The translations under genes were made by a program, and so were the position numbers. DNA of 64,000 nt from Timema cristinae (taxonomy: Eukaryota; Arthropoda; Insecta; Phasmatodea; Timematidae). The stretch spans positions 12,586,905 to 12,650,904 of the forward strand of contig JBCFYV010000012.1 of NCBI GenBank assembly GCA_039000515.1. The letters are read 5' to 3'. Every line of letters begins with the position of its first letter. The stretch's first letter is position 1. This document shows positions 48,510-61,194 of this stretch, in pieces. The notes beneath the pieces are model-generated. The model was not told where the DNA came from. It made no database searches and saw only the letters and a program-made list of their open reading frames with translations.

Positions 48510-48645
48510 ACTAGGTACGAGGAAGTAGAGACAGATACAATTTAGGAAGAAACACCCAACATAGAATTAAAGCCCTTACCTACACATCACTGTAAAACAA
48601 GACATAATTATATCTAAGCCTTGGCCAGCGTGCCCACTAGTAGAT
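48510..48645 (-). repeat. SINE-A2 copy, decayed
   Basis: It contains gaagaaacacccaacatag, ttacctacacatcactgta and the head remnant aagccttggcc. Confidence 0.5.
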
Positions 48646-48899
48646 CCATACAACAATTGTGAAACTAACACTGAATGGGCTTCTGTCAAATAATTTGTTT
48701 GTCTAATCTGGTAGCTATAATAAACAAAAAATGGTCCCAAGAAGACGCTGCCAAATTATAGCTTAAGTTAGGAACTTGTTTTGTTGAATACGTGTACATG
48801 TGACCTACATAAATAATACACACAAGACTAGACAAACTTAACATTTAATCAAATACATTACTAGCTTGAGTTAACTGTGTAAAATTGCCCAACATATCT

Positions 48900-49142
48900 T
48901 CATCGGGGGAATCCCGGACAGGTGTATAAAAATATTCTTTTGTGGGGTCTTAGTGACGGGGAGGTGCGGGTATGAAATTCTACACGATTATCTTGTAGTA
49001 GATTTCCTGAAAATCCTCCCAAATTTTCTTCACACCAATTTTAGTAAATTTCCTAAAATAAGATATATATATTCTTCCTTCCTACCCCATTATTGTAAAT
49101 ATTTGAATACCCCAGACGGTCAGTAAGACGTGAAGCAGGAAA
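48900..49142 (+). repeat. SINE-A copy, rearranged 5' part
   Basis: It contains gggaatcccggacaggtgta (B-box end) and the 3' end gacggtcagtaagacgtga. The middle is altered by extra AT-rich sequence. Confidence 0.6.
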
Positions 49143-49237
49143 TTATAAACATAAGCTGTCTGGTCTAGAAAGAAATTCAGTTGAAAGAAAGTATTTCTGA
49201 TTTATTTAAAGTACAGCCTGTTTGATTTTCGGTTATC

Positions 49238-49983
<746 letters not shown>

Positions 49984-50984
49984 AGTCAGGCTTGAAATGG
50001 ATTAGATTTCTTGATGATAAGTAGATCGATATCTGAGTCTCAGCTGGTGCATTATGGGTGGGGGAGAATGTGTTCGATTTTATATGGAATTTATATATAT
50101 ATTTTTATCACCCCCTCGCCAAGATAATGCGGGTACACTTCTTCTAAATAGCGTTACTCATACTTTTCCCTTGGATTAAGCCTTTACCAGCCCATGTGTT
50201 ATTAATATAAAAACTAAATACGTGGATAGAAAAGAATATATATCTATGTTGACATTTTAGTTTCCGATTTCTAAATAGTAATTTGACTTTAAACGTGGCG
50301 TTAAAACTAAAATAGTATAATAAGATGCTAGTGACCCATACACTGGCATTGAAGTAAGGTATCAGTAAACTGTTAATAAACCAATTATTCTTCCTGAAAC
50401 AAGATACAGAGTTCTATTTATCGTGTAAAACACTTCCGGATACCCAAATTTTGAACAAAATTCATAAGGCCTCTTTTATACAAACTTAAAATTTCAAAAA
50501 TTATCCATATGTAAAATATACTTAAATGAATCTCTCTTCAAAAATAAAATATAGTTTATCATATAAATAACTTTCCATTTACTCATTTTGAAAAAAATAA
50601 TTAAATACAGTTGATGAATATTTCAAACTTAAAAAAAAATCTTATATCAATAAACTATCATTACTTTTATAGTTAAGATAATAAGCACGAGTTTTTTTAT
50701 TAAATTATGGCATCTAAATAAATACTAAAAAAATCTATCAAACAATTTCGGCTCTAAGCCCAGGTACATGCAGTTCATACAGATAGAGGGGCAGACAAAA
50801 TTTTAAATACCAATTTTTGAATTTAGAGAAAAATAAATGTGGTGGTCCATCATGATCTCTAGGTAAAATTATTCATGGTTATAATACTTCCTCTATGAAA
50901 GAAATTGTTAAACTGTGGCAAATTTAATTATGAAATGCATTTATTTATTCGTATTAAACAAGGACTACTCTCCATTGAATATAT

Positions 50985-51170
50985 AGGGGAAATGATTAGA
51001 GAGGAACATTGAAAGAAATGCACTTGCATTTAATCCCGAGAGAAGATGATAGAACCACAGTATAGACTATATTTATTGAAACTATCTTAACGACCTGGCT
51101 GAGATTCAAACCCCAATATCTGTGTTGACACCAACCAAGTCCGATCACTTGAGCTACTTGGTCACATATG
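50985..51170 (-). repeat. SINE-A2 copy
   Basis: It contains aatgcacttgcatttaatcc, ctggctgagattcaaacccc and the head remnant cttgagctacttggtcac. Confidence 0.65.
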
Positions 51171-52460
51171 CTAGTGTGTGATTTTTATGTGTATTAGTTT
51201 TATAAGTAATTAACACGCTCTGTCTGAGACAACTGAATGTTTAGACTCCGTAAAACCTATTGTTTTTATCGAAAAAGAATATTTTTGTTTTTTCTGTAAA
51301 ATTGAAAAAATTTATTTTATAACTTTTAGCCTGAATAAATGTTAATAAAATAAACTTAAATAGTGACTCATTACTAATATAATATAAATTCTGTAAACTA
51401 ATTCCTAAAAATACCTATTTAGTTCTCTCAAGTGGAAGAACAAAGAAAAAAGTTTAAGCATATCAATCCTAAAGCTAGACTTGAGTCTCCTTCTCTTCCC
51501 CCCACTCCTTTTTTTTTTAAACAAAAATAGCCAACTTTTCTTCTGCAAGCTTACATTTCATGTATAACTTATTTTATTTTCTCTTCAAATTTATATCCAC
51601 ATTGCAATTCTCTCGTCCCGTTTACATCTCTTGTGAATCCAAATTGAACGGTGCCCTTGAGCTATACTTTATGTCTACATGGTGACGCATGCAATCACTA
51701 AGACCCTTTCCCCATATTTTTTTTTGTTCTATCGCCTGTCTGTCCCATTTTCTATTCCCAAAGATATTTGCGTATAAATTATTTAAATCTGGACTTTTGT
51801 TGCATTTCGCCTGAACGTTATCTAAAGTTTCAAATGGATCCATCCTTATGTTACAGGTTTGTTTGTACGGAGAAAATTTGAGAGGGTTCAGTTACGGGAA
51901 TAACAAGACAAGATTTCAAGCATGTTAGCTTAGTGACATTATATTTAGGTAATTTATGTTGTTTTGCAATGTATATTCTACTGTTGTATTCAAAGGCACC
52001 GTCTATTTGAAGGGAAATGTCCTCAAACTTTAGAATTTTATTTATGGGAATGGAAGTTTTGAAGCTTTAAAACCACTAAAACAAACCTAAATTATTTTGG
52101 AGTTTTATGTTGAGTCGTTTGATACAATGACTTTATTTGTTTAAGGAAGGATGAATTTATGTTTCTATTCACTTTATCTCCAAGCCTCAACATTTCACAT
52201 GAAACTTCGTTGTTAATAAACTAATTTAACTTTTTAAAGAATGTTTAAAAACGTAAAATTTAAAATGTGTTTTCTGTACTCCTAATGGAATGAGACACAT
52301 ATTTTAATCACTCATCATTTCTTAAATAATGCAGAATATCTTGCTGAATAGCCCACTTAATTTTAGCGCTGAGGAGTATTTAAAAAGTGAATATAGCAAA
52401 TATTTTTAAAAGTTTATATAAAATGTTTCTACAAAAACAAACAAACATATTAGCCTCTAG
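51171..52460. other. Unassigned intron, one ATG-started frame of 73 codons
   Basis: On the minus strand 51843-51622 is open from ATG to TAA (MDPFETLDNVQAK ... DSQEM). I recognise no domain, and there is no splice or promoter context to support a gene. The rest is featureless AT-rich sequence. Confidence 0.3.
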
Positions 52461-52466
52461 TTATAA

Positions 52467-52688
52467 TCACTGGCCGCATGGTCTAAGGCTTCTCTTTCTT
52501 TGTCGGTCAGAGTTTGATCCCGGTTGCATGCAACAAGGGTGATTTTCCCCTAAATGGTTTTCCATTCTCCATCAATGCAAAAGCAGCTGAACTTCATCTC
52601 AATTCAACCTTACTAATCCCTAACACATTAAAATAAATAACACATAGGCGTATAGTCCAAAGAGGTAATAAGACGAGGTGCAAAAATC
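52467..52688 (+). repeat. SINE-A2 copy
   Basis: The head is cactggccgcatggtctaag, with gagtttgatcccggttgc (B box), the cctaaatggttttccattct core and the 3' end ggtaataagacgaggtgc. Confidence 0.82.
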
Positions 52689-52739
52689 CTTTAATTATAA
52701 AATAAATTTTTATCAAATAAATGCAGGAATATTTTACAA

Positions 52740-53795
52740 AATATTGATATTACTTAAATTATAATATATATATATATTATATATATTATATATATTTTAT
52801 ATCTGTAATTCTAGATTTTTATGCAACATAAAGTGTAATTTTATATCCGTATACATTTGTTTGTTCGGTTTCTTAAGGTAAATTTTCAACGTAATTAAAA
52901 GCCAGTTCCCAAATCATCAACACATTATAAGATAAGATCAAAATATTAATGAAAATGCATAATGTATTTCTTCCTACTCAGTCTACCTGACCCTTTTATA
53001 AACCAAACTTACATTATAATTTTAAAAGCCAAAACTAACTTGGAGAAAATGTATATAGTAATTAATGAAAATTGATCAAATTTGTATTAGAATAGAACTC
53101 TAACCTCCTAGGTTAGAGACAATAACGAGTTTAGTGAGATTTTAATAGTTTTGTAGACACAAACCACTTAATTTACAGTCTTATTTAATCATGATCATTC
53201 CATTCGATATGTTACCAAATATTAACATTTTTGTATATAGACCTAATAGTTGTTTGATTAAAATCAGTTATTTAGAGCCCATCTCCTCTCAAGAATAGCA
53301 CCCAACTTAGGTATGTAATACAGCTTAAACAAAATGTATTGTGACTGTAGTAACTTGTATTATACCTTTTAAAACAGTGGAATTGAGACCAATTGGAAAT
53401 AAAATTTAGTTGAAAAAAACAACTATTTAAGGTACTGTTCTCAATTAAATGTAAGCGAAATATGCAGAAAGCCTGAATTCCGGTTCTTGTGCAATCTCGT
53501 AATAATTATTGCAGTTAATTGGGCGTGAGATGGTCTCTTGAGACGAAACTGTGCATTTCAACTACTGTGCCCCTTATCAGCCCAAAAAATGAGATGGGTG
53601 GTGCCAAGGCTCTTCAGAACGTTTAACAACTAATACTTAAAAACTCTTGTCATACTTCTATTTGGAAACAAGTAATTTTTGTCCTTTACACGGTTAGTCA
53701 GACTGCCAATTCTGGGATTAACCGTATGTTTAAATATTTAAAACGAGACCGTACAAGATGTATGATAAGCCAAAATCGTGTGCAGTCTATGTTTG
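52740..53795. other. Unassigned AT-rich intron
   Basis: Short AT runs near 52765-52800. Nothing else was recognised. Confidence 0.4.
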
Positions 53796-53798
53796 CTA

Positions 53799-54182
53799 CT
53801 TAAGGTGGGGTGCTAGTAAGCGCATGTTTAGTGCATTAATTTTGCAGTATTTTTAGCACAAACATTTTTTGGCCAAAATAAATCAAATATTTCTTCTATA
53901 GAAACTTAGACTTTAGTTTTCTGCACATACTAATCTCAACAATATTGTTGAATATCTGTCATGAGCATGTCAGCATTTGCTGACAAACTTTGAATAAACA
54001 GAAAAGTTTGTCCACAAATGCTGCCATGCTCATGACAGATATTCAACAATTGTTGAGATTAGCATGTGCAGAAAACTAAAGTCTATGTTTCTATAGAATA
54101 AATATTTGATTTATTTTGGCCAAAAGATATTTGTGCTAAAAATACTGCCCTAAACTCACGCTCACTAGTACTCCCCCTTAAG
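53799..54182. mobile_element. Foldback MITE (TTAA family), best copy
   Basis: Nearly the whole 384 bases fold on themselves. The left arm starts ttaaggtggggtgctagt and the right arm ends actagtactcccccttaa. Further in, agtatttttagcaca, ttttggccaaaataaatc and gttgaatatctgtcatgagc are each mirrored on the other side, with the centre at about 53995. TTAA sits at both outer ends, as expected for a piggyBac-type target duplication. No coding sequence is present. Three related copies are in this window. Confidence 0.85.
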
Positions 54183-55755
54183 ACTGAAAGAAATACTGAT
54201 GAGCGCGCGCACACGGTCTGTGCTGTCAGTCTCTCCCACCACACGCAAGAACTGTCCCTACTTGATCAGTCAGACTGTTAGAATTAATACTGACTAATAC
54301 TCTATTAGTACTGATAGTCTCACTGATCGTGTAACGGCCCTCTAGCAGGATCACGGTCACCTCTCGATTATAATAGGCTTACATTTTTTATTTTTCGGTA
54401 ATCTCCATTTAGTGCTATACTTGAGAATTGGTCGCTAAAAATCGTTAACTTATGTATACATTACGTTTACCATGATAGGTAACAGTCTCACCTTGACTAA
54501 TAACACTATGGGCTTATCTTTTAAGCTGCATCATTGTGTAACACGAAATAAACGGGGTCTATTAATTAATGTACTTTTACAATAAGTTCATTCTTGAAGT
54601 ACTTTATTTGAAAATAATTAAATTCAATTAAAGTAAAGCGTATTACTACTATCCCATTTCCCTCACTATAATGTACTACTGTAATGATCTTCAGATGCTA
54701 CATTTGGTGAGTACATATAAACTTATTATTTATTACTTAGACTTATTAGTCACAATTATTACTGTTGGTTTTATTATATTTATTATATTGTTTTTTAATA
54801 TTCACCATCTGACTTTAGTGCTATGTAAAGACCAATTAAAGCTACATGCATAGCTAAATTCCTATACGTTCCGGGCAGTGGTGAAGTGTTTACTGGACCA
54901 CAACTTTTGTTTATAAATAGTGGTGTTTTTGTATGTATGTATATAGGTTCTTCCTTAATTATTGGGGCTACTATCAGAATTTTAACTTATTCTCTGATCT
55001 TTCGTCACCTCCCCCTTTTTTTTCTATCAAGCGACCCCTCTACTTCTGGTTCCTTTTGCCCTTGATCTTGAATTATGCCCATAATGTGAAGAAGACTGCC
55101 TCAGCCACTTAATGTAGCTGTGATTCATGGGCTACCAGAAAGAGACTTACTGGAATTGAAGGGTAGGAGGAGATCTACTTAATGGAAATGGCCAATAAAA
55201 GAACTAGTAGGCTGCACACGAGACCCTGTCTCAAGGGAATATGGGCGAGCGTTTTGGTTAGGACGTCTTGCGATGAAAACTCAAATAAAATGAGGTCTAA
55301 CTTTTCTAATAAAACATTTTGTAATTTTTTTTCCATATCGTTCAAATTTCTATTTTGTAGACTTGACACCTATTTTTATAAAGTACATACAAAATTAAAT
55401 CAATATTATTTTATTTTAATTTTATAATTAGGATTTATAATTGTTTTAAGTAATGTATTTTCATTACATTATTGCTTAGAACATAATCACTAATGAATAA
55501 AGGTATTGAGAGTGGTTTTAAAAAGCAATACAATGGAATAAACCATTTTAAAGAGGCTATTCTCCTCTGCTGTCATCAGTAGTCACTGTACTTCAGGAAT
55601 AACCACAGTTCAACCAACAACTACTGTTGATACCCCTCAGGTGTTCATAAGAAATTTGTCAAGCGGTCATTCAGAATGCTCTAAGGGAAGGGAGTTGGTC
55701 AGAATGAGATATAACGAGCAGAGTGTGGGGTTTGAAGGCTATTTTACAGTCCTTC
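54183..55755. other. Unassigned intron
   Basis: A gagcgcgcgcacacgg run lies near 54200. Short frames near 55175-55427 on both strands show no domain. No gene is called. Confidence 0.4.
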
Positions 55756-55900
55756 TTAGCACTGCCTATTACTAGCCGTCCAATTTATACGTCAATGATG
55801 TATTAATTACACTAATATGTTAAGGATTAGGATGGTTTAATTTACAGGTAGTGCACCCGCATTTGTGTGGAGAAAGAGTGGGAAGCCAAAAACTACCTTA
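55756..55900 (-). repeat. SINE-A copy, 5'-truncated
   Basis: It has the reversed 3' domain (agcactgcctattactagcc), then the gcacccgcatttgtgtggag core. The sequence leaves the family at aaaactacctt. Confidence 0.7.
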
Positions 55901-56390
55901 TTTGACATTCAGGAATTGCTAACCGCAGAAAGGAAGCATGTTCAAGAAACAAAATTTTTCAGAAAAAAAAACTATTTTGCAGGTGTCCTGACTATTAAAG
56001 AAATATAGAAAAAGTCTTACAGCATTTTTAGGGGAATCTTATTTTGATGTCAAGCATAATACTTGCCTCTACTAAAATTAAGGTAAGTTGTGAGCAAATT
56101 TTCTGTAATTGACGTGTTCCCTTTTTATTGTAAATTAATTGGGTTAAATAAAGATAATAAAATAAATTGGAGAAAAAATTAACATACAGTTTAACTTTCT
56201 TATAATTTTAAGTAAACATAGTTGAGGAAACTAACTTCATTTGAATCGCCTCAAGTTGTAACAGGCCATGTTATGATGTCATTCCAAAATGTGATTCTCT
56301 CTTAGGGCTAGTAGACCACGTATTTTTTATGTTCTCCATTTTCACGATATTAATGGGTTTCCTTCCTGTGTAAGCCTGTTTTGTTGGAAG

Positions 56391-56990
56391 TTAATAATTG
56401 AGTTTCATGTTTCCTAATATGTATGTATCATCCACCATTATTTTTATAGTTATTCTGCGTTGTACTTCAAAGGGAGCAACAGAATAGAAACGCGGGTCAT
56501 GGTACTTTGAAATTGCAGGAGATATTTTCTTGTCTCTACTTACCTTTTTTCCATAGTAGTTATTACTAAGGCAGGTTTTCTTATACATTTTGGTTCACCA
56601 AGCTTTTTTGAAGTCCATGATTACTTTTTATTTTTTTCAAATACATAAAAGTTATCTTGAATATTTTATGCTGTTAAGATTAAGTCAACTACCTCCAGAA
56701 TGTGTAGTATCTCTCTTCCCTTCTCAGTTTCCTTCTAATGATGACAAAATCTCTATCAACAGGCATGAAAGAATGACCTTTCATTTGAAATATCAATACT
56801 ATTTTCCTAAATCTTTTTATTTCACAAAGAGCCATAAAAAATCATACAGTCAAATTATTTTTATTTTGCGCTGTGCAGTTGTCAGCAAAAATGTAAAGGT
56901 TTTCAACATTGGTGTGGACTTTATTTTCAATGTACCAGTTCTACCAAGACACGAATGAGAAAACAGCAACAATAAGATTTGTCAATACAT
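56391..56990 (-). pseudogene. Decayed transposase-like gene with DNCxxQNKN motif
   Basis: The minus-strand conceptual product holds VENLYIFADNCTAQNKNN, then FMALCEIKRFRKI, then MKGHSFMPVDRDFVIIRRK, and in a later frame MYKKTCLSNNYYGKK, ISKYHDPRFYSVAPF. This order matches uncharacterised insect proteins with an RNase H-like, transposon-associated domain (I believe annotated DUF7869), where the DNC and DRDF motifs are hallmarks. There is a stop just after QNKNNLTV and at least one frame change before MYKK. The N-terminal half is not visible. Family membership is from memory of the motifs; loss of function is seen directly. Confidence 0.65.
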
Positions 56991-56999
56991 AATACACAG

Positions 57000-57795
57000 T
57001 ATGACCACTAGTGGTATAAGTATAGTGACCGGAGAAGTTAGCTACATAAAAGAAACAACTACAGGACTTGTTCCTTATCTGCAGTAGATGACATTTTTAA
57101 AGTGACGTCACACAATACTAATCTACTAAAATGTTTAATTTATGCGTAAACGATGCGTATTACTACATAGAATAATAATTCTTAAACAGCTCAATTTACG
57201 TATTCTTAAGATTTGTTTCCTCACTGCAATTTGCAATTCAGTTGTATGGAATACACTTAAAAAACGTGATGGCAGTCCATATTAAGAAAATTATTCAAAA
57301 TAAACCAACTCTAGTATTAGTAGTCTATGATAATAATGTGTAAAGTCGGTTAGACTAAATGTGTAGGTAGCATTTTGCCCTACCGGCAAAGGGCCATCTT
57401 CACAGGCTGAATACAGTACTTATATGAAATTGACCAACACTTGCCCATGATCTAGTAGTCACGGCTATGCGCGTTAAGCCCAATGAGGTGTAGTCACCCG
57501 AACATTCAGCGCACCTCTATAGTAAAACAAGAGCTTCTGAGACCAAGGTCTCCAACTAATAGGGTTTAACACCTGAAAGGAGGCTGCCTCACCTTTGATA
57601 TTATGTCCTAACACCAATCAAATGGGAAAAAATTACCTCTGGTTGGGGAGGAGGGAGGGGTGATAACGTCATTCTGGCTTGCAGCCTTTGACTAGGCGAT
57701 GAAATCATCCGACACACATATATATTTGTCAATTTAGGTTATGATTACACTAAAGGGTTAGTGCTTGCATTACTTAATTGAGAACCAGATTGTAC
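57000..57795. other. Unassigned intron
   Basis: 57370-57660 is somewhat GC-richer, with accggcaaagggcc and ggaggagggagggg words. Nothing was recognised. Confidence 0.35.
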
Positions 57796-57800
57796 AAGAA

Positions 57801-57962
57801 GACACCTTAGCTTAGTCAGTAGCGTGTCTGCCTACTTAGCTAAGATGCCCGGTTCGATTCCTGGTATGGCCAAAAATATATCATAGGTGAAATGTGGGCT
57901 TAATCTCTCACTGTGATAAAATAACAGCTGGAGACTGGATGTTGTACCTGTCCTAATCTTAA
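57801..57962 (+). repeat. SINE-D reference copy
   Basis: The head gacaccttagcttagtcagt continues agcgtgtctgcc. The B box is cggttcgattcctgg, followed by tatggccaaaaatata, aggtgaaatgtgggc and gctggagactggatgttg. The head resembles a Lys/Ala-type tRNA. Confidence 0.85.
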
Positions 57963-58387
57963 GTTATATTATAAGACATATTAAGATACGACAGGCCTAG
58001 CCAGCCAGTATTGGAATATATAAGTTTTGAATAAATAAATGACCCAGACCAAGAATACAGACAAGGATTGCGTAGGCTCTTACAATAGGAAAATAAATAA
58101 CCCTTCTTTAAAAGAGTCCAGACTAAATACCGGCTACCCTAATGAGAATAACATTGGTTCAATTATATATTAATACTAATATGGCTCAGGTAAGTTATTC
58201 CTTGAAATAAATTTTATCCTTTTAGTAAGAAGTCTAATTTGCAGAATAGTTTAGAAACTATAGTTAAATCAGAGAATTAAATGGAAATAATATTATATAT
58301 GTAAAAATAAGTATGTAAACTTATTTATATAGGTAGAAAACCGTTACAAAATTCATAATATATAAAATATAAGTCATTAGATATGTA

Positions 58388-58632
58388 ATACTCTTACTAC
58401 CTGTTCATGTACACGCTGATGTACTAACTACGCTATTGGTTTTAGGGAGGAGGAAGGTTATATTTATAGGAAGTTTACTCGAATTTTCTTGGAGGGATAG
58501 TGGAAAACCATCATGGAAAAAACCACCATGAATACACCTGACCGAGATTTGAACCCTGATCTTCTCCTATTCGGCAGTTTAGTCTACTGCGAGAGTAGTG
58601 CCTTGGACCATGTGTCCACCGAAGCGGGTGAC
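58388..58632 (-). repeat. SINE-A2 copy joined to a palindrome
   Basis: It runs from ctcttactacctgttcatg to the reversed A2 head (accatgtgtccaccgaagcg). Its head end is included in the inverted duplication that follows. Confidence 0.85.
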
Positions 58633-58972
58633 CTATATTAATATATCCAATACATTCCTAATTGGAATATTAATTTTATTTATCTTATGAATGCTAATGT
58701 TATCTACATATCTACATATCTACATATATATATATATATATACATACATACATACATAATGTTTTCTACATATATATACATCTATATCTATATCGACATA
58801 TATATACATCTATATCTATATCGACATATATATACATACATAATGTTTTCTACATATATATATATGTAGTAAACATTAGCATTCATAAGATACATAAAAT
58901 TAATATTCCAATTAGGAATGTATTGGATATATAAATATAGGTACACCCAGTTCGATGGACATATATAAAGGC
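58605..58972. repeat. Inverted duplication with microsatellite centre, includes a SINE head
   Basis: The left arm contains ccaatacattcctaattgg and cttatgaatgctaatgtt. The right arm mirrors both (aacattagcattcataag, ccaattaggaatgtattgg). The centre is mixed ATAC/ATAT repeats (58710-58865). The right arm continues into ggtacacccagttcgatgga, an inverted and mutated copy of the SINE-A2 head at 58605-58632, so the duplication happened after that SINE had inserted. Confidence 0.85.
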
Positions 58973-59109
58973 TATATAAAATAACCTACTTTTAACATAT
59001 ACATATATATATAATTACCAATTTTTAACATATATCATATTAATTTCCATTAATTCTGTATTTTAATTATATTATTTAACCTATTACTCTCAGGAAAGTC
59101 AGTATTCTA

Positions 59110-59490
59110 TGTTTTGTAGAGGCTTTATCAAGACTCCCGTCTGTGTTTATTATGAGTATAGTCCCAAATGATGCAAGGGGCCCAATTGAGTCCAGTCTCT
59201 ATGATACTGGCTTAGAATTCTAAACTTCTCATAAAAACACAACTCAGTGGTGGACGAATGTTTTAAGGTGTTTAGATCCACCTTGGTCACCATTGCTTGG
59301 GAGATCCCCAACCAGTGAATTGAGATTAGTTTTGAACATGTAGCCTTCTTTATTGATTTACCATCAACATTTAATGCTAATTCAGGTGTCTTTCCTAAAC
59401 AACATCTTAATCCAAAATTCACACGTATTTTTGAAATTTCCACTTGTTTTGTCAATTTTTTTTCTTGACTATTTTTATTGTTCCACATAC
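59110..59490 (-). pseudogene. Probable decayed LINE reverse transcriptase, C-terminal part
   Basis: The conceptual minus-strand product includes LGKTPELALNVDGKSIKKAT followed by CSKLISIH, then FRILSQYH. This recalls the block (L-N-G--I--V---KFLGI-LD ... LR-LSKY) near the end of the RT domain of Jockey-like LINEs. There is no extended match on either side and the reading is broken after about 59150. Identification is tentative. Confidence 0.45.
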
Positions 59491-59760
59491 GGCATGTGTT
59501 ATTTTAAAATATATTATTTTTCATTTTTATATCTATTGATAAATAATTAATAAATTATATCTGCCCACAAAAACCTTCATTTTCTTGCTTAATATTCCAG
59601 CTCCATATATTCTGGTATTAATTTTTCTTATGTTATTTTAATAATTGCTTATAATGTTCTAGTTCTAAAAGTGTTCAATTTACCATTATCTTGCTATTCT
59701 CTTTTTCATAACTCTACTTTTGAAGTTTTACTTTATATATTCCTTACCACTCACACGTCA

Positions 59761-59812
59761 GACACCTTAGCTAGGTCAGTAGCGTTCCTATAAGTATACT
59801 AAGCTAGATGTT
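59761..59812 (+). repeat. SINE-D head fragment
   Basis: gacaccttagctaggtcagt and agcgttcc match the D head. Similarity ends within about 50 bases. Confidence 0.6.
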
Positions 59813-59870
59813 GTTGAGTTGTCATGAAATGCTAGTATTAGGCTAGTTTGTAAGTCTTCTGTTGTTTGCT

Positions 59871-60092
59871 TAGCATCACGTCCTACTACCCGTTCGTGTT
59901 ATACAACTATGTTTACATTTCAATAATGTGTTATGGTGAAGAAATTTAAATTTAAGGGAAGTGCATCGTAATCGACGTGGAGGCAGAGTGTAAAACTATT
60001 TAGAAAAAATAATCTCAGTAAACACTACCGGGATAGGATCCCGATCCTCCTATCTTTGGTAGTCTAGTCTATTGCGATAGTAGTGTATTTGA
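59871..60092 (-). repeat. SINE-A2 copy
   Basis: From agcatcacgtcctactaccc (reversed 3' domain) to agtctattgcgatagtagtg (reversed head). Confidence 0.8.
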
Positions 60093-60599
60093 ATTATTAG
60101 GCTAATATCAACAATGTGTTGTTAAATTTAACTTTAAATACCTTAATTTATAACACTTAGGTTACCTCTAAGATGTCGTAGATGATAACTTTTGTGAATA
60201 CAGATTCGATTGTTGATTAGTTTAACATACTACACACTTAGAGATTTTTTACATCAACAAACTTAATACTTACACAATACTTTTCAATGTTAACATGATA
60301 GAGTTTACATTACATCTTATTTCATTTTTTAAAATTTGAATTACATGAAATCTGGTTTACTTATGTAAATAGTTATCACTAAAAATTGACTTTATAAGTT
60401 ATGTAATTCTCCGATTATTTTACACTTAATTATATCACAAATATGAGTTTTAATTTTCAAATGTGGTTTAAATAACATTTACTTAAGAATGAAAAGAAAA
60501 AGAATGGATTTTATCAAAATAGGCTCTAACAATTTTGATTAACTTTCATATCTATGAAATATTTAACAAATAGTAATTCTAAACTTCCCGTGATATTTA

Positions 60600-60790
60600 A
60601 TTTGAGGATAGTTTACTTGAGCGTAGATTTCCCAGTTTGATCATATTCGTAGCCATTGAAGACACGAAATAAATGATCATTGCAAAGTTGTAGTACGCTT
60701 ACTAACTTCTTTTATGAAATATATATTTATATAAAACCAATAGTCTATGAGACATTGATAAATATTTTTAAAATTTAGGTTTGGGAAAAT
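60600..60790. repeat. Dispersed repeat family G, copy 3
   Basis: It contains atgatcattgcaaagttgta and gtac, then cttttatgaaatatatattt and ataaaaccaatag, as in the other G copies. Confidence 0.6.
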
Positions 60791-61016
60791 GATTATTCTC
60801 TTTATACACATATGTAACGTTTTGTTAAATATGTTTCTGTAATAGCGTACATCGTTTTCTTTACGCACTTTGGTGGAATGTTTCCACCACATTGAATATA
60901 ATTTTGTATCTTGTAATATTATAACTTAGGAGTTTTGAGAAAATATATCCATTTTTAAGCAAGGTAACAAGAAGTTCTGTTTGGTGCACTGTACCATAGA
61001 TTTACTGTTACATATT

Positions 61017-61190
61017 CGGCCTCTTACTATCCGTCCGGGATATCCGCATTAAAGGATATAATCTAGTGGGAGAGTGCCCTGGTTTTAATGGAGGAAGATT
61101 GGAAAGTTTTTTTTTTGAAAAATATCCTTTATCAATAAATCATGCTGGGATTCAAACCCTGGTCCACCCGTCACCAGTAAACTAGGTAAA
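61017..61190 (-). repeat. SINE-A copy
   Basis: It contains cggcctcttactatccgtcc, tgctgggattcaaaccctgg and ccacccgtcaccag. The head is lost. Confidence 0.7.
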
Positions 61191-61194
61191 CCAA

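Noticed and set aside
51622..51843. 73-codon ATG-to-TAA frame on the minus strand
   Set aside because: No recognisable domain, promoter or splice context; a frame of this length is expected by chance in 64 kb.
55175..55427. Overlapping frames on both strands near 55.2-55.4 kb
   Set aside because: Neither shows a domain; they are mutual shadows in unassigned intron.
56590..56958. 122-codon plus-strand frame
   Set aside because: It starts with TTG and lies opposite the DNCxxQNKN transposase-like remnant, which explains the open frame.
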